Assembly: GCF_933775445.1 (NCBI RefSeq)
Contig: NC_065878.1
Location: 14,333,395 to 14,397,394, forward strand
Direction of reading: 5' to 3'
Source of the DNA: Argentina anserina
Lineage: Eukaryota > Streptophyta > Magnoliopsida > Rosales > Rosaceae
DNA length: 64,000 nt
How positions within the stretch are numbered: the first letter of the stretch is position 1; each line of letters starts with the position of its first letter. Both the position numbers and the translations under genes were made by a program. Positions 1 to 10,543 of this stretch are shown here, one piece after another. The notes under the pieces were generated by a model. The model was not told the DNA's origin. It searched no databases and saw only the letters and a program-made list of their open reading frames with translations.

Positions 1-47
1 AAGTAATCTGTGTTCACCCTTTGACATTATGATCACTATTTTGTTAG

Positions 48-2751
48 GGTGCTGGAATGGGGTGAAGGGTACTACAATGGAGACATCAAAACTAGGAAGA
101 CGGTGGAAGGAATAGAACCAAAAGCTGATAAAATAGGTTTGCAGAGGAATGAGCAACTCAGAGAGTTGTATAAGGCACTCTTGGAAGGTGAGTCGACGGG
201 ACAAGAAGCAAAGGTGCCTTCTGCTGCATTGTCTCCAGAGGATCTCACAGATGCGGAGTGGTATTACTTGCTTTGCATGTCATTCGTGTTCAATATTGGC
301 GAAGGGTACTATACTAATCTCACTATGTGTCTATTCTGTGTGTACTTATGTATTGTCCTCACTTTATCTTTTAGAATTCATCAGTTTATGGAATCATTTA
401 TGGCATTGTGATTTTCTTCTCCGCTCTTGTTCTATAGTCTGCCAGGAAGAGCATTAGCAAACGGGAAAAGCATTTGGCTATGCAATGCTCAATATGCGGA
501 TAGCAAAGTATTTTCTCGTTCTTTGCTAGCAAAGGTCAGTTTTTCTTGGCTGTGGTTTGTCTGGAATTTCATAAAAATTTGGCTCTTGTTTGCTGAAAGC
601 TAATGCTAGTTCAGGCAGTTTAAGTCTTTCTATATTAAGAGCATCGGCATATACTGACTGCTAGTGTTTCTTTGTCATATGTTTCTTTATGAATGGACAT
701 CAATGGTTGCTCTCAGAGTGCTTCTATCCAGGTAAACAGATCCCTTGTGTTTAATATAAAAATCCTGCAAGCCAACAAAAATCGTATATGCTTATCATTT
801 CCTATGGTTTTGCTTTGTAGACTGTGGTCTGCTTTCCCTATCTTGGTGGTGTCATTGAGCTTGGTGTTACGGAGCTGGTAATTTAAATTCTGGGATTAGC
901 CTCTTCTTGAAGTTTCCAGTAACAGTTTTAGCAGTTACAATTTAACTCATTTTTAACTAATTCTTCTCTTTGGTGGTATCTAAAGGTACCAGAGGACCCT
1001 AGTCTCCTTCAACACATCAAAGCTTCCTTACTCAATTTCTCAAAGCCAGATTGCTCTGAGAAATCTTCCTCTGCACCTCACAAAGCAGATGATGATTCAG
1101 ACCAAATTCTTGCCAACATTGTAGGCCATGAAATAGTTGATACATTGGGTTTGGAGAACCTGTATTCCCCTTCCCAAGAACTCAAATTTGATCAGAGTGG
1201 AATTAATGGGTTACACGGACATGATGAAGAGTTCAGCATTGGGTCTGGTGATGAATGTTCAAAGGGATGTGAGCACAATCATCAAACTGAAGACTCCTCC
1301 ATGCTTGAAGCTGTCAACGGTGGGGCTTCTCAGGTTCAGAGTTGGCATTTCATGGATGATGATTTCAGCAATGGATTTCAAGATTCCATGAATTCTAGTG
1401 ACTGTATATCAGAAGCTTTTGTGGGAAAGGCTCATTCTTCTACTAGACCTGAGAATACGAATCATAGTCATTTTAAAGAACTTCAGAACTTCAATGATAC
1501 AATGTTCATCTCTTTGGATCTTGGATCAGCTGATGAACATTTACACTACAAAAGAACTGTTCGTGCTATTTTGGGGAGCTCAATGCAGATAATAGAAAAC
1601 CCCTATTTTTGCACTGGAGATGGAAAATCTAATTTTGTGCAATGGAGGAAAGGAGGTATTTACAGTTGTAGGCCAAAAGCTCAGCAGAAGTTGTTAAAAA
1701 AGATTTTGTTTACAGTTCCAGGGATGGTGAGTGGTAGCTCTCCTAGTTCCCGAAAAGTTACTACTACAGACTCCAAACCAGAAAGTGATGATGTGCATGA
1801 AAAAATAAGAGAGAATGAAAAGCTGTTGGTCCTGAGGTCAATGGTTCCTTCTATGACTGAGGTAATTTCATATGCTTTTCACACTGAAAGAGTTTGTGTA
1901 TAGTTTGCTATCTAGTATTTTTAATATTCTTGAGAAGTATATTTTTTTTGCATCTCATAGTACTGCAAGTATAGAAAACTGCTAGAGTATGCATTCTTCA
2001 ATCAACTTAATAATTCACAAATTTCCGGGGGTTAAATTTTGCATATTTTGGCAGATTGACAAGGCATCTATCCTCGATGACACAATATATTACTTGAAAG
2101 AGCTTGAGGCAAGAGCCGAAGAGATGGAATCTTGCATGGACACTGTGGAGGCAATAGCTAGAAGGAAAATCCTAGAAAGAGTAGAGAAGGCATCCGATAA
2201 CAATGACAAAACAAAGAGTGGCAATGCTAAAAAGCCTTTGATAAACAAGCGCAAGGCTTGCGACGTTGATGAAACTAATCCAGAACTCAATAGGTTTGGC
2301 TCCAAAGAAAGCTTGCCGCTCGATGTGAAAGTCTGTGTAAAAGACCAGGAGGTTCTGATAGAGATGAAATGCCCTTATAGGGAATACATCTTGCTTGATA
2401 TAATGGATGCTGTTAACAGTCTATACTTAGATGCTCACTCAGTCCAATCATCCACTCTCAATGATGTTCTCACATTGAGCCTTAAATCAAAGGTTAGAAG
2501 TTCCGAGTCTTCTGGCTGATCTTTCAATGGTTACTAGTATGCATTGTAATTGCTTTTGGTACTTGTCCAGTGCTCTAACATGCCCTTTAATTCTGTAATG
2601 TATCAAGATAACTTTGTGTTCATATTCAAACTCTACTCTTAATGCTACCCTAACTGTGTTCATTATGAATTGGTCTCAGTTTCGAGGATCAGCAATTGCA
2701 CCAGTGGGGATGATAAAACAAGCGCTTTGGAAAGTTGCTGGTAAGTGCTGA
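48..2751 (+). CDS. GL3/bHLH33-type bHLH transcription factor, 5'-truncated by window edge
   Basis: Coding exons: 48-305, 438-534, 717-731, 821-877, 986-1861, 2055-2492 and 2680-2751. About 604 codons are visible; the first exon(s) lie outside the window. The N-terminal part is a bHLH-MYC_N domain that binds MYB partners (WGEGYYNGDIKTRKT, EWYYLLCMSFVFNIGEG, LPGRALANG, TVVCFPYLGGVIELG). A long acidic middle follows. The helix-loop-helix (VLRSMVPSMTE / IDKASILDDTIYYLKELEAR) is split by the intron at 1862-2054. The C-terminus is ACT-like (VLIEMKCPYREYILLDIMDA) and ends MIKQALWKVAGKC. Family members act in the nucleus in MYB-bHLH-WD40 complexes controlling anthocyanin or trichome genes; that role is inferred here. 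The basic region is atypical (see findings). Reading through the donor at 2493 would give a shorter, probably artefactual, C-terminus. Confidence 0.9.
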
Positions 2752-3352
2752 GATGCCAGAAAATAAACTTGTACTTGTAGGTTCTTAGCCTTCGAATAAT
2801 CTAGCTTCGTGGAATTAAAGATGTAGTAGTAATAGCAGCACTTTGATCTGCTTCTTAGCTTGCATTCCTCTCCTCTGTTTAAGCTTTTTCACTAGATAAC
2901 AATCTTCACTAGTGACTTCGTTGATCTGATGGAGAAATGGATCGTCCCGTGTAATTTGTAGATCAAGTAATTGTCTCTTTACAGTGAGATTACAAGTTTC
3001 TACTAAAATAGTTCCTCTGGCTAATAACTGTTCAAAAGAAGTTAACATCAGGTAATTATCCCAACACTCTAAGCTTGAAAGTTTTCACAGTAAAATGACC
3101 CAGAACTAAGAAAAGGTAACATGACCCAGGGCCAACAGCTTGTAGATATTTCCTTGAACTTCATATTTTCTTGCAATCCCAACTCCAGTATGATATGACT
3201 CAAGTTGATGTTGCATGCATTTATTTCACATATTGTTGAAAATGACGGACATGTTGAATCACTTTCACAATATTGAATTCTTGTTATAAACAAATTTTCC
3301 TTTTGGAAGTAATATCTTATCATGTAATGCATGTCCTATCCTTTTCATAGCT
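2752..3352. other. 3' flank of the bHLH gene
   Basis: AT-rich sequence after the stop codon, presumably 3' UTR and intergenic. I see no gene or repeat in it. It runs into the TA microsatellite at about 3353. Confidence 0.6.
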
Positions 3353-3370
3353 GCATATATATATATATAT

Positions 3371-3741
3371 AGGAGAATTTTCAGGTGCGGACGTCCGTAC
3401 CTTACGTAAGGTACGGATTCGCCAATTCCGGCGAAGGCAGGCTGCAACGGCGGGGCAGACCACGACAGCCGCACTCCCCACCTCCCGGCGGTCCCGTCTG
3501 TGCCGGTCGGAGCTCTATCGGCGACCCACGGCGGCTGGAATCGCGAAATCGCCGGAATCTGCCTAGAAACTTGATTTTTGCAGATTCCGGCCGCCGTGGG
3601 CCACCGATGGAGCTTCGGCCGGCACAGACGGGATCGCCGGGAGGTGGGTAGTGCGGCTGTGCTGGTCTGCCGCGCCGTTACGGCCTGCCGTCGCCGGAAT
3701 CGGCGAATCCGCACGGTGCGGACGTCCGCACCTGAAGCGGC

Positions 3742-3744
<3 letters not shown>
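3371..3744. mobile_element. GC-rich foldback element, copy 1, embedded in a (TA)n microsatellite
   Basis: A block of about 374 bp, far richer in GC than its surroundings, with a (TA)n tract at 3353-3370 on the left and 3745-3783 on the right. The left arm from about 3381 and the right arm back to about 3580 are reverse complements over roughly 160 bp, with scattered mismatches. The loop is short and AT-rich (near 3563-3579). The ends carry further palindromes: GGTGCGGACGTCC occurs at both ends, and the left arm holds a perfect 22-bp palindrome centred in TTACGTAA (about 3396-3417). No coding capacity is convincing. A second diverged copy lies at 46506-46886. TA-microsatellite flanks recall the rice 'Micron' type of microsatellite-targeting MITE, but I cannot assign the family. 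Confidence 0.8.

Positions 3745-3783
<39 letters not shown>
3745..3783. repeat. (TA)n microsatellite
   Basis: Uninterrupted TA dinucleotides directly abutting the right end of the foldback element. The shorter tract at 3353-3370 abuts its left end, so the element appears to sit inside what was one TA repeat. Confidence 0.9.
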
Positions 3784-3786
<3 letters not shown>

Positions 3787-3889
3787 CTATCATATTGGTC
3801 ATATCCATAGTATGTAAGAACTAAGAAGGTAGCTAATGAAGCACATGAACCAAAATAATGTGACAGATGCAGTTGATTACTGTTTTACG

Positions 3890-4569
3890 TAGGGGTGGAT
3901 TGATAGGTATACTAACATCATTTTCCTAATATCACATACTAACCAACACATAATTGGTATGAAAAATTCATCATTTTTACCAACCAATAAAGTTGTTATA
4001 CTAACTAATTGGTACAGTTGGTACCAACATATTTATTGCCCAAAAATTTAAAGGTCCAATCCAAATAAGTAATAACAAATAACAACATAAATACAAAGTT
4101 TTATACAACTTCAACCAAATTACCAAATACAAAGTCATAAATTAAACATGTCAAAGTTCAAAAATTATAAATTTAATAAAAATTTACAGTTGATACTTAT
4201 TTTTCACTAAATTTATGGTTGAAAATTTATGGATATATATATATATATAGTTTTTAAGAATATATATTGTTTTACATGAGTTGTTGTAATTACAATGATA
4301 ACCTAGTGGTAGTTGGCTTCAACTTGCATGGAGTCGACCAAGTTCAACTCACCATAAATGCATATATTGAAGTTTTTTTTTAATAAAACTCATATTTCGG
4401 TTGGTACGGCATACCATGATATGTAAAAAACTTGTACCACCTACCAACCATTTTTTGAAGTATGGTACTATACCGTGTACTATGGTATGATTTGGTGGTA
4501 TACTAATATTTTTGATACGGTTAGTATATGAATTAGTTGGAATGTAATTGTGTACCATTGTCACCCCTA
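3890..4569. mobile_element. hAT-type non-autonomous element (MITE)
   Basis: The ends are short inverted repeats, TAGGGGTG on the left and CACCCCTA on the right. They are flanked by an 8-bp target duplication with one mismatch (GTTTTACG at 3882-3889, GTTTTATG at 4570-4577). Eight-bp duplications and TAGGGGTG-like ends are typical of hAT elements. The interior is AT-rich and full of TTGGTA/TACCAA motifs that can pair with each other. It holds a TA tract at 4232-4249 and a SINE-like insert near 4297-4382. No transposase is present. Confidence 0.8.
4297..4382 (+). mobile_element. tRNA-derived SINE-like insert within the hAT element
   Basis: An A-box-like stretch (AACCTAGTGGTAGTTGG) is followed about 30 bp later by a B-box-like stretch (AAGTTCAACTC) and then a run of T residues at 4372-4381. 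Spacing and motifs fit a short tRNA-related SINE. I could not find a clear target duplication, so the boundaries are approximate. Confidence 0.5.
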
Positions 4570-4577
4570 GTTTTATG

Positions 4578-5500
4578 TAGAAAACAATGTTATGGTTCGG
4601 TTCAGTTTAGTAGTAATTAAGCTGAGCCAACTTGAAAATCAAGTTCCGTCAAGTTCTCGGTCTAAGGCTAAAACCAAACTGATTTGTCCTGAATTCACCC
4701 CCTACGTTCACCCTTAGCATGTATCTAGAAGCCTTCATCATACAAAGGAATCTCCAAATCTTCAAGTAACATGAAGATACCGAGGTGACACCAACCTGCA
4801 GCAGGCAGAGGAATCAAGATTTAATTTGGTGATTTTCAGCAAACAGGTGATAGTATGATATGCAGCCCACAGAATGAGGACATTCTAGTGCATTTGCTTA
4901 CAGTTCAATAGTTTCATCATTCAAAATGTGGCTAAATTGGAAAAGTTGGATTTCCAAGTAGAAATGCATTAGCAAAATAGAAGGCAAGTTGGCAAGTGCC
5001 ATTATCATGTTCATAATCAAATCTTCTGTCCATTATTATTCTTCTTTCTTCAAGAACACAAAAAGTGGCAGACAGAAGAACCCAATTCATTTCCCACTCC
5101 AAGCTTTTTCCAAGGATTGTGAATCAAGTAGAAACAGGTTTACATGACCAAAAGAAATAGAATGGAGGAGAAAGGATGAGATTAGAATCCACCAGATCCT
5201 CAAACTTGAGTATGTTAATTGTTGATCATTGGGTAATTATATTAGAAAGGTTGTTGACGTTCTGTATTTACAGTTGATATTTTATATGGTTATTGTTTAA
5301 AGCTTGGAGGTAAATATATATTACAGTGAACTTTTGAAACCGTAAAAATTCAGAAATCAATCAGATATTTATGGTTCCGGTTTTGGAAACAAATTGTGCT
5401 AAATCTGGACCGTTTTTTCTTTTCCGATTCCGGGAAAAATCATTATTTTGGGACCGCTCCCAGGCCTAATTAAAATGTGTTAGACTATTACCGAATTTGG
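4578..5500. other. Intergenic, no gene seen
   Basis: AT-rich intergenic sequence without a convincing coding region. The part near 5330-5470 has a slightly different composition and may be old repeat debris, but I cannot define an element. Confidence 0.5.
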
Positions 5501-5774
5501 GCTGTGGCAAACACCTCGAGGCCAAATTGGGTGGCAAATCACCTCGAGGCCAAATTGGGTTACGGTAAATCACCTCGCGGACAAATAGAGCTATGACAAA
5601 TCACCTCACGACAAAATTGAGTCAAATCGCCTCGCAACCAAATTGGGTTGCAGCAAATCACTTCACGAGTTACTACCAAATTAGGCTACGACAAATCATC
5701 TCGCGGTCAAATTGGATCAAATCTCGTGACGATGGATTTAGGCTTCAATTGAAATCACGCCGCGGTGAAATTAG
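5501..5774. repeat. Degenerate tandem repeat (about nine units of 26-38 bp)
   Basis: About nine consecutive units share the core CAAATCACCTCGCGG, followed a few bases later by CAAATTGG. Unit lengths, read by eye, are about 30, 28, 30, 31, 27, 38, 31, 26 and 33 bp. The first two units are most alike (both contain CACCTCGAGGCCAAATTGG); later units diverge. No open frame runs through the array in a convincing way. Confidence 0.8.
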
Positions 5775-5888
5775 GCTCTGAGCGGATTGTGTTTTGGCCA
5801 AGTAAGATTACCACTAGCTAGACTAGATCATGATCAAAGTAAAGAGTGACCGGAGGCACTTTCTCACGATGTCGTGAATGTGGCATTA

Positions 5889-6254
5889 GGGCAACTCTAA
5901 CAATGGTGCTAAACTTTAGTTTTGGTCTTAAAATATAACTTTTCATCTCCAACATCATGTTTTAAAGGGTTATAGTTTTGGTTTAATAGGACTTGGACTT
6001 AAACTAAGTCTTATATCTAATGATTTTCCAAGACCAAGATTTCAACAGTACACTGGGCCCGCATCAATTCAACTATGTCATAACACCTTCATATAACACT
6101 AAAAATCATATTTTAATCAATAATTGTGTATATAGCACCCCCATATAACACCTAATTGTTGGAGATGGAGAAATAAGTCATATATGAATAGTGCAATAAA
6201 GTGTGCTAAAATAAAAAATAGCACCCCAAATAGAGCTTATGGTTGGAGTTGCCC
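5889..6254. mobile_element. PIF/Harbinger (Tourist)-type MITE
   Basis: Terminal inverted repeats start GGGCAACTCTAACAATGG on the left and end GGTTGGAGTTGCCC on the right. They are bounded by TTA direct repeats at 5886-5888 and 6255-6257. A 3-bp TTA duplication and a length of 366 bp without coding capacity are typical of Tourist-like MITEs. Confidence 0.85.
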
Positions 6255-6257
6255 TTA

Positions 6258-7384
6258 AGGATTCACTCTTGCATAACATACGGATAACTCTCACACTACG
6301 AAAAATAGTAACCATTTACGGTGCTCCCCAAAGTATCACTATATATTCAACCAGAATGGAATTTTAGAGGTACAACAAGAATCGAAGCAACAGTCTTAGT
6401 AACATCATAACCCCAAGCAAATAATATCCTTCATAAGAATTTAATGTGGATGCTTTGTTAGCATTTCAGTAATATTAAGCTTTGGAGTGTACTTTTAAAA
6501 TAAGTGTCACATATATGTTATCGGTTGGGCTTGTGCCTTTTTAACATATCTAAAATATTCACTAATATGTAATTGCTACTTTATCGTTGATGAGTTACAT
6601 ATCTAGTGATCTCTACATCATGTCACTGCTAGTCGAAAACAAATAAAGTCGTAATTTGTGTATTACTCTTTGCTGATTGATGCTTTGTTAGGTACTTATT
6701 TGTAGGAACTTTTGATTTTATATCGGGTCTTTGTAATCAGAGGTTTAAGCTTCACGTCCCCTCTTATATTCAACGGTTTCATTAATGAAGGCAGCCACAC
6801 TGGCCCTTTTATGAAAAAAACTCACTAATATGATGTATTTGCCTTCTGATTTTGGTAACGAATCCATTTAGCCCTTGTGAGTCCTCAAAAAAGAATATAT
6901 AGGGCCTTGCTTCTAGTATCAGTTCATTCAATTGTTTTTCAATTAACTGATGTAACAATCTATAAGAGCTGGCAATCCTTTTTTTTTTTGAAAATATAAT
7001 TACTTATTTAATCATTTCAAATGTGAAATGGTAGAAGAACAAAGTTTTCATAATGAATTGATGTTTGTATAAGAAATATGGAATGATTTAACATGGAATA
7101 AGGACCATACAAAAAGAGTATAGGCAGCAATACAAGGATAGTATAATAATAATGCACAAGTTGGAAGTTGGGATTCCAACTGTATACACCTTTCTCGTGT
7201 CAACTAATGAACACTTGAACAGGCCGGTCATCATAAAGCTTACACACACAACTAACTCCAACCCCATTTCTTCTTTGCATATCTCACTCAAGCACACTGG
7301 CACATACAATTCAATTTAGGTTCAAACTTCATACACACTAATTACAAGACATGTTAAGGTTAACAAGTCTATAACTCACATACC
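6258..7384. other. Intergenic / 3' flank of the dioxygenase gene
   Basis: No gene recognised. The stretch next to 7385 is presumably the 3' UTR of the minus-strand dioxygenase gene. The short reading frames here have no family resemblance. Confidence 0.5.
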
Positions 7385-8371
7385 CTAATTACAAGCCACA
7401 CTCCCAATTCCTTTCCCACTGTCACATTTTATAACTTGCTGGTGTTTAATCCCTGCAAAACCTCTCACAGTAAACCCAACCTTCTCAAACCTCCCTCTCT
7501 CATTGCTCTCTCTGAATTTCAAATAATCTGAGCAAACAAACGGCTCGTAAATCCTCGCATTCCCTTCTCCCACCACATCATCTGGTGCAGAAATCACCTT
7601 CTGATCTTCAAAACACCAGAAGAAGGCTAGGGAAAAGCGGTTTACAGGCTGCTTGAGAATCACTCTATGTTCCGATGATCTCAATTTCTCATTGCTCCAA
7701 GCTTGAAACATGTCACCTATATTCACCACTAAGTTTCCCTCACAAGGGCTTATGTCCATCCAGTTGCCTTCTTTTGATCTCACTTGAAGTCCACCGATTT
7801 CATCTTGGTACACAATTGTCACACAGCTCATGTCTGTGTGCATTCCAAGTCCTTCAACCTCATCATGATCTTCCAAACACTCTGAAGGTGATGAGTAATT
7901 ATTAATTCTCAAGTAACCATGGCAGTTCTGAAATTCAGATTCATAGTATTTCTTCTCAAAACTCTCCCCCAAGCTCATCAAAGCAATCTTTATGATATTC
8001 TTAGACAATTCTGCCATCTTGCTCCCATATTCATGCAATACCTGACTAATGTAAACAAACATACAATCAAGTTAAACCAAGTAAACATGAATGGACGAAC
8101 ATTAGAGGCAAGAGCACAACAACCATACAAGAGCGGGGGCTTGTAGCTCTAGTGGTGAGCATTTACCCGAAGCCTAAGGCCAGAGTCCCTCTGGTCTCCC
8201 TCGTAACAAAGAAAGTATATAACATGTACATAGTTTCAATAAAGCTGATGAGCAATTCAACAGCTATACCTCAAAAGCTTAGGCAACAATGTTATTATGA
8301 GAATTGAAGAACATAAAGATCATACATATCTTTAACAATTCTTTATCTATTCTTATGACAAAAAAATAGAG

Positions 8372-8403
<32 letters not shown>

Positions 8404-8808
8404 CTAGATGGTATATGATACTTGAGAGAATATGTAATACCTGAATTCAGAATTGTGTTGGTCAAAAAGAACATCTGCAGAAATTTGAGCAGACTCAGAG
8501 AACTTGGGGCCAGAAACTCTGAGACTTTCAAAGAAGGGGGAGGCTATGAAATGAGGTGTATAAGATTTTATAGAAGAGAAAGGACCAAGTTTGAGTTTGG
8601 TATCAGAAGGAAGGCTGAAAAGAAGATTTGAAAGAGTGTGTAGTTTTGTGAAAAGATCTTTGGAGATCCCATGATTGGTGATTTGGAAGAAACCCCATGT
8701 TTTTAAGGCTTCAGAAAGAGCGGGCAAATCAGAGGATACCGAGTTCAAAGGCTGAGACATGTCTAGCATGGGAAGTTTAACACAAGAAGTTTGATGTGAT
8801 TCTGACAT
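7385..8808 (-). CDS. 2-oxoglutarate/Fe(II)-dependent dioxygenase (gibberellin 20-oxidase-like)
   Basis: Two coding exons on the minus strand: 8441-8808 and 7385-8045. They join in frame to give 342 aa, about the usual length. The N-terminal DIOX_N region carries WGFFQITNHGIS. The C-terminal 2OG-FeII_Oxy domain has the iron ligands His and Asp in GLGMHTDMSC and the distal His in SSEHRVI. The 2-oxoglutarate-binding Arg-x-Ser is in NRFSLAFF. Such soluble enzymes oxidise hormones or specialised metabolites. The overall look recalls proteins labelled gibberellin 20-oxidase-like, but the substrate cannot be read from sequence. The single intron (8046-8440) holds a SINE fragment and a TA microsatellite. 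The start at 8808 puts the ATG about 80 bp downstream of a TATA-like motif. Confidence 0.88.
8129..8210 (+). mobile_element. SINE fragment in the dioxygenase intron
   Basis: Contains an A-box-like motif (TGTAGCTCTAGTGGTGAGC) and, after CCAGAG, a shortened B-box region (GTCCCTCTGG). Position inside the intron, opposite to gene orientation, and loss of the GTTCGA core suggest a decayed tRNA-derived SINE rather than a tRNA gene. Boundaries are approximate. Confidence 0.5.
8375..8403. repeat. (TA)n microsatellite in the dioxygenase intron
   Basis: Pure TA tract just inside the 5' end of the intron. Confidence 0.9.
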
Positions 8809-8888
8809 TGCCTTCTAGCTAGACCCTAGAGTTCTAGAATGAGTATAAGTAACTTAAAAGGTTTACTTTGTCCATCTGGGTTAGGCTA

Positions 8889-8898
8889 TTATATATAT
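8889..8898 (-). promoter_or_regulatory. Probable TATA box of the dioxygenase gene
   Basis: On the minus strand this reads TATATATAAT, about 80 bp upstream of the ATG at 8808. That leaves room for a 5' UTR of roughly 50 bases. Confidence 0.45.
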
Positions 8899-8899
8899 A

Positions 8900-9062
8900 G
8901 ATGCTTTGTTAAAGTAAGGGTTAAAAATATTTGTGAGTTTATGAACACTGAGATTGTACAGTGTCATTGGAAAATGACAGCTTGGTGATTTCATCACAGA
9001 AACAAAAACAAACCCAGTTTAATGAACACCAGAATACTGGGGCTGAGCCTCCAAACCCCTTT

Positions 9063-9097
<35 letters not shown>

Positions 9098-10543
9098 CCA
9101 TAATTACTTGAGTATGAAATCTTAAAAAAGATTTCAATAATATATGTAAAAAAAATTCTTAGATTGAACTTTTTGTATAGCTCGTTTGAGACTAACAGAT
9201 GAACAATCAGATTATAGAAATTAAAGGCTAAAACTATATTACTCATGAAAGGAATGAACCGGTAGGTGTGAAGTGTGAACCAAATTGTTCATCTATATAA
9301 GTCTGACTTTTGTATGCTTGAAATCGAAGTATGAGTTTTTGCTGTTGTATAAGCAATCACAAGTCAATTGCAGGAAGCCATATATATAAATATATATATA
9401 TATAGAGAATTTCTCAATATATAATGTGTTTGCAGAATTGCAGTTATACTGGAGCTAAGAGACAGGCTGTGTAAGTAGGAATCCAGCTGGTCATATATGG
9501 AATTTCTTAAATTCTGCTATCATGTTGTGCATGGTCTCTATTTCCATCACCTACATATTTTTCTGGAAAGCGTTTTTGACCAGCAACAACAAGAACCTCA
9601 TGTGAAACCTAGCTAGCCTAATTGGTGATACTGTTGAATAAAATGAATTTGAGCCTTAATCTCATTAATCATAGGCACACTTCACACATGGCATTATTAT
9701 ATACCATGCTGAATGAAGTTGATACCACATTTATACCATAAGTTAAACTTGATCATGGACTCAAGGTTACTAGCAATCAGCTAGATTTTACATTCAAATG
9801 AAATGATGATGTTTAATTATAAATCAGATATTATATATGAATGTTTGCCACTTTAGTATATTCAACAAGGGAAATGGAGCATGTCAATCTTTCCTTCTGA
9901 TTTTGTCTGCTGATTATATATCTATAGTGGATGGCACAGGGGGTAAAACCATTAGCATATGAAACATTTAATCCAACAGTACATGGCAATATTTTTAATC
10001 TGGATTCATTTTTTGTTTCTCTCTATGAACAATAATGAACTTCAGATAATGGATGAGAAAAATTGGAGGGCACTCACAAAGGCCTTTCTGAAGCAACCAC
10101 TCCTTGGAGATAAAGTATTTAGATCGAAGTGGCTCACAGGGTATTAGATTGACGCCTTATAGGCTATGTGTTGAGTATCTATCTGAACTGACAAATTGCC
10201 CTTTATGCCAAATGACGTATGGGGTGTGATACTCTTTTTTACTGCTATGATCGAACATGAGATTTTTAACTATGAGGTCAGATTTCACATACCCTTTGGA
10301 TAGTATTTAACCGTTATTGATGAGATTTCATTTCTGATTAATAACAGAAGGGGTAATGCCAGTTAATTTCTGAAGTACAAATGTGTTTTCAAGTAACGTT
10401 TACAAGTTACAACTCCTATACAAAACAGACCAGTTAATTAATGAATTAATGTTTTCTTTCACCTTTGGAAACTGCCTAATTAATTAATTAGCAATTATAT
10501 AGAGAGGGCGGGAAGACCCTAACTCCATGAAAGTACACGTAAA
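8900..10543. other. Intergenic, no gene seen
   Basis: AT-rich spacer with TA microsatellites (9067-9096, and a shorter one near 9390-9404). A short open stretch at 9959-10147 has no recognisable relatives and is not called. Confidence 0.5.

Noticed and set aside
2493..2519. Read-through ending VRSSESSG in the bHLH gene
   Set aside because: A good GT donor at 2493 and an exon at 2680-2751 encoding the family-typical C-terminus make this an intron-retention artefact.
3265..3817. Several overlapping open frames on both strands
   Set aside because: They fall in the GC-rich hairpin, where stop codons are rare by composition, and the frames on opposite strands mirror each other. No family resemblance.
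6294..6310. CACTACGAAAAA, like the end of a CACTA transposon; a similar CACTACAAGAAA occurs near 50164
   Set aside because: No matching inverted end (GTAGTG) or 3-bp duplication found nearby for either.
9959..10147. 62-codon open frame
   Set aside because: No splice context or family similarity; probably chance or very old transposon debris.
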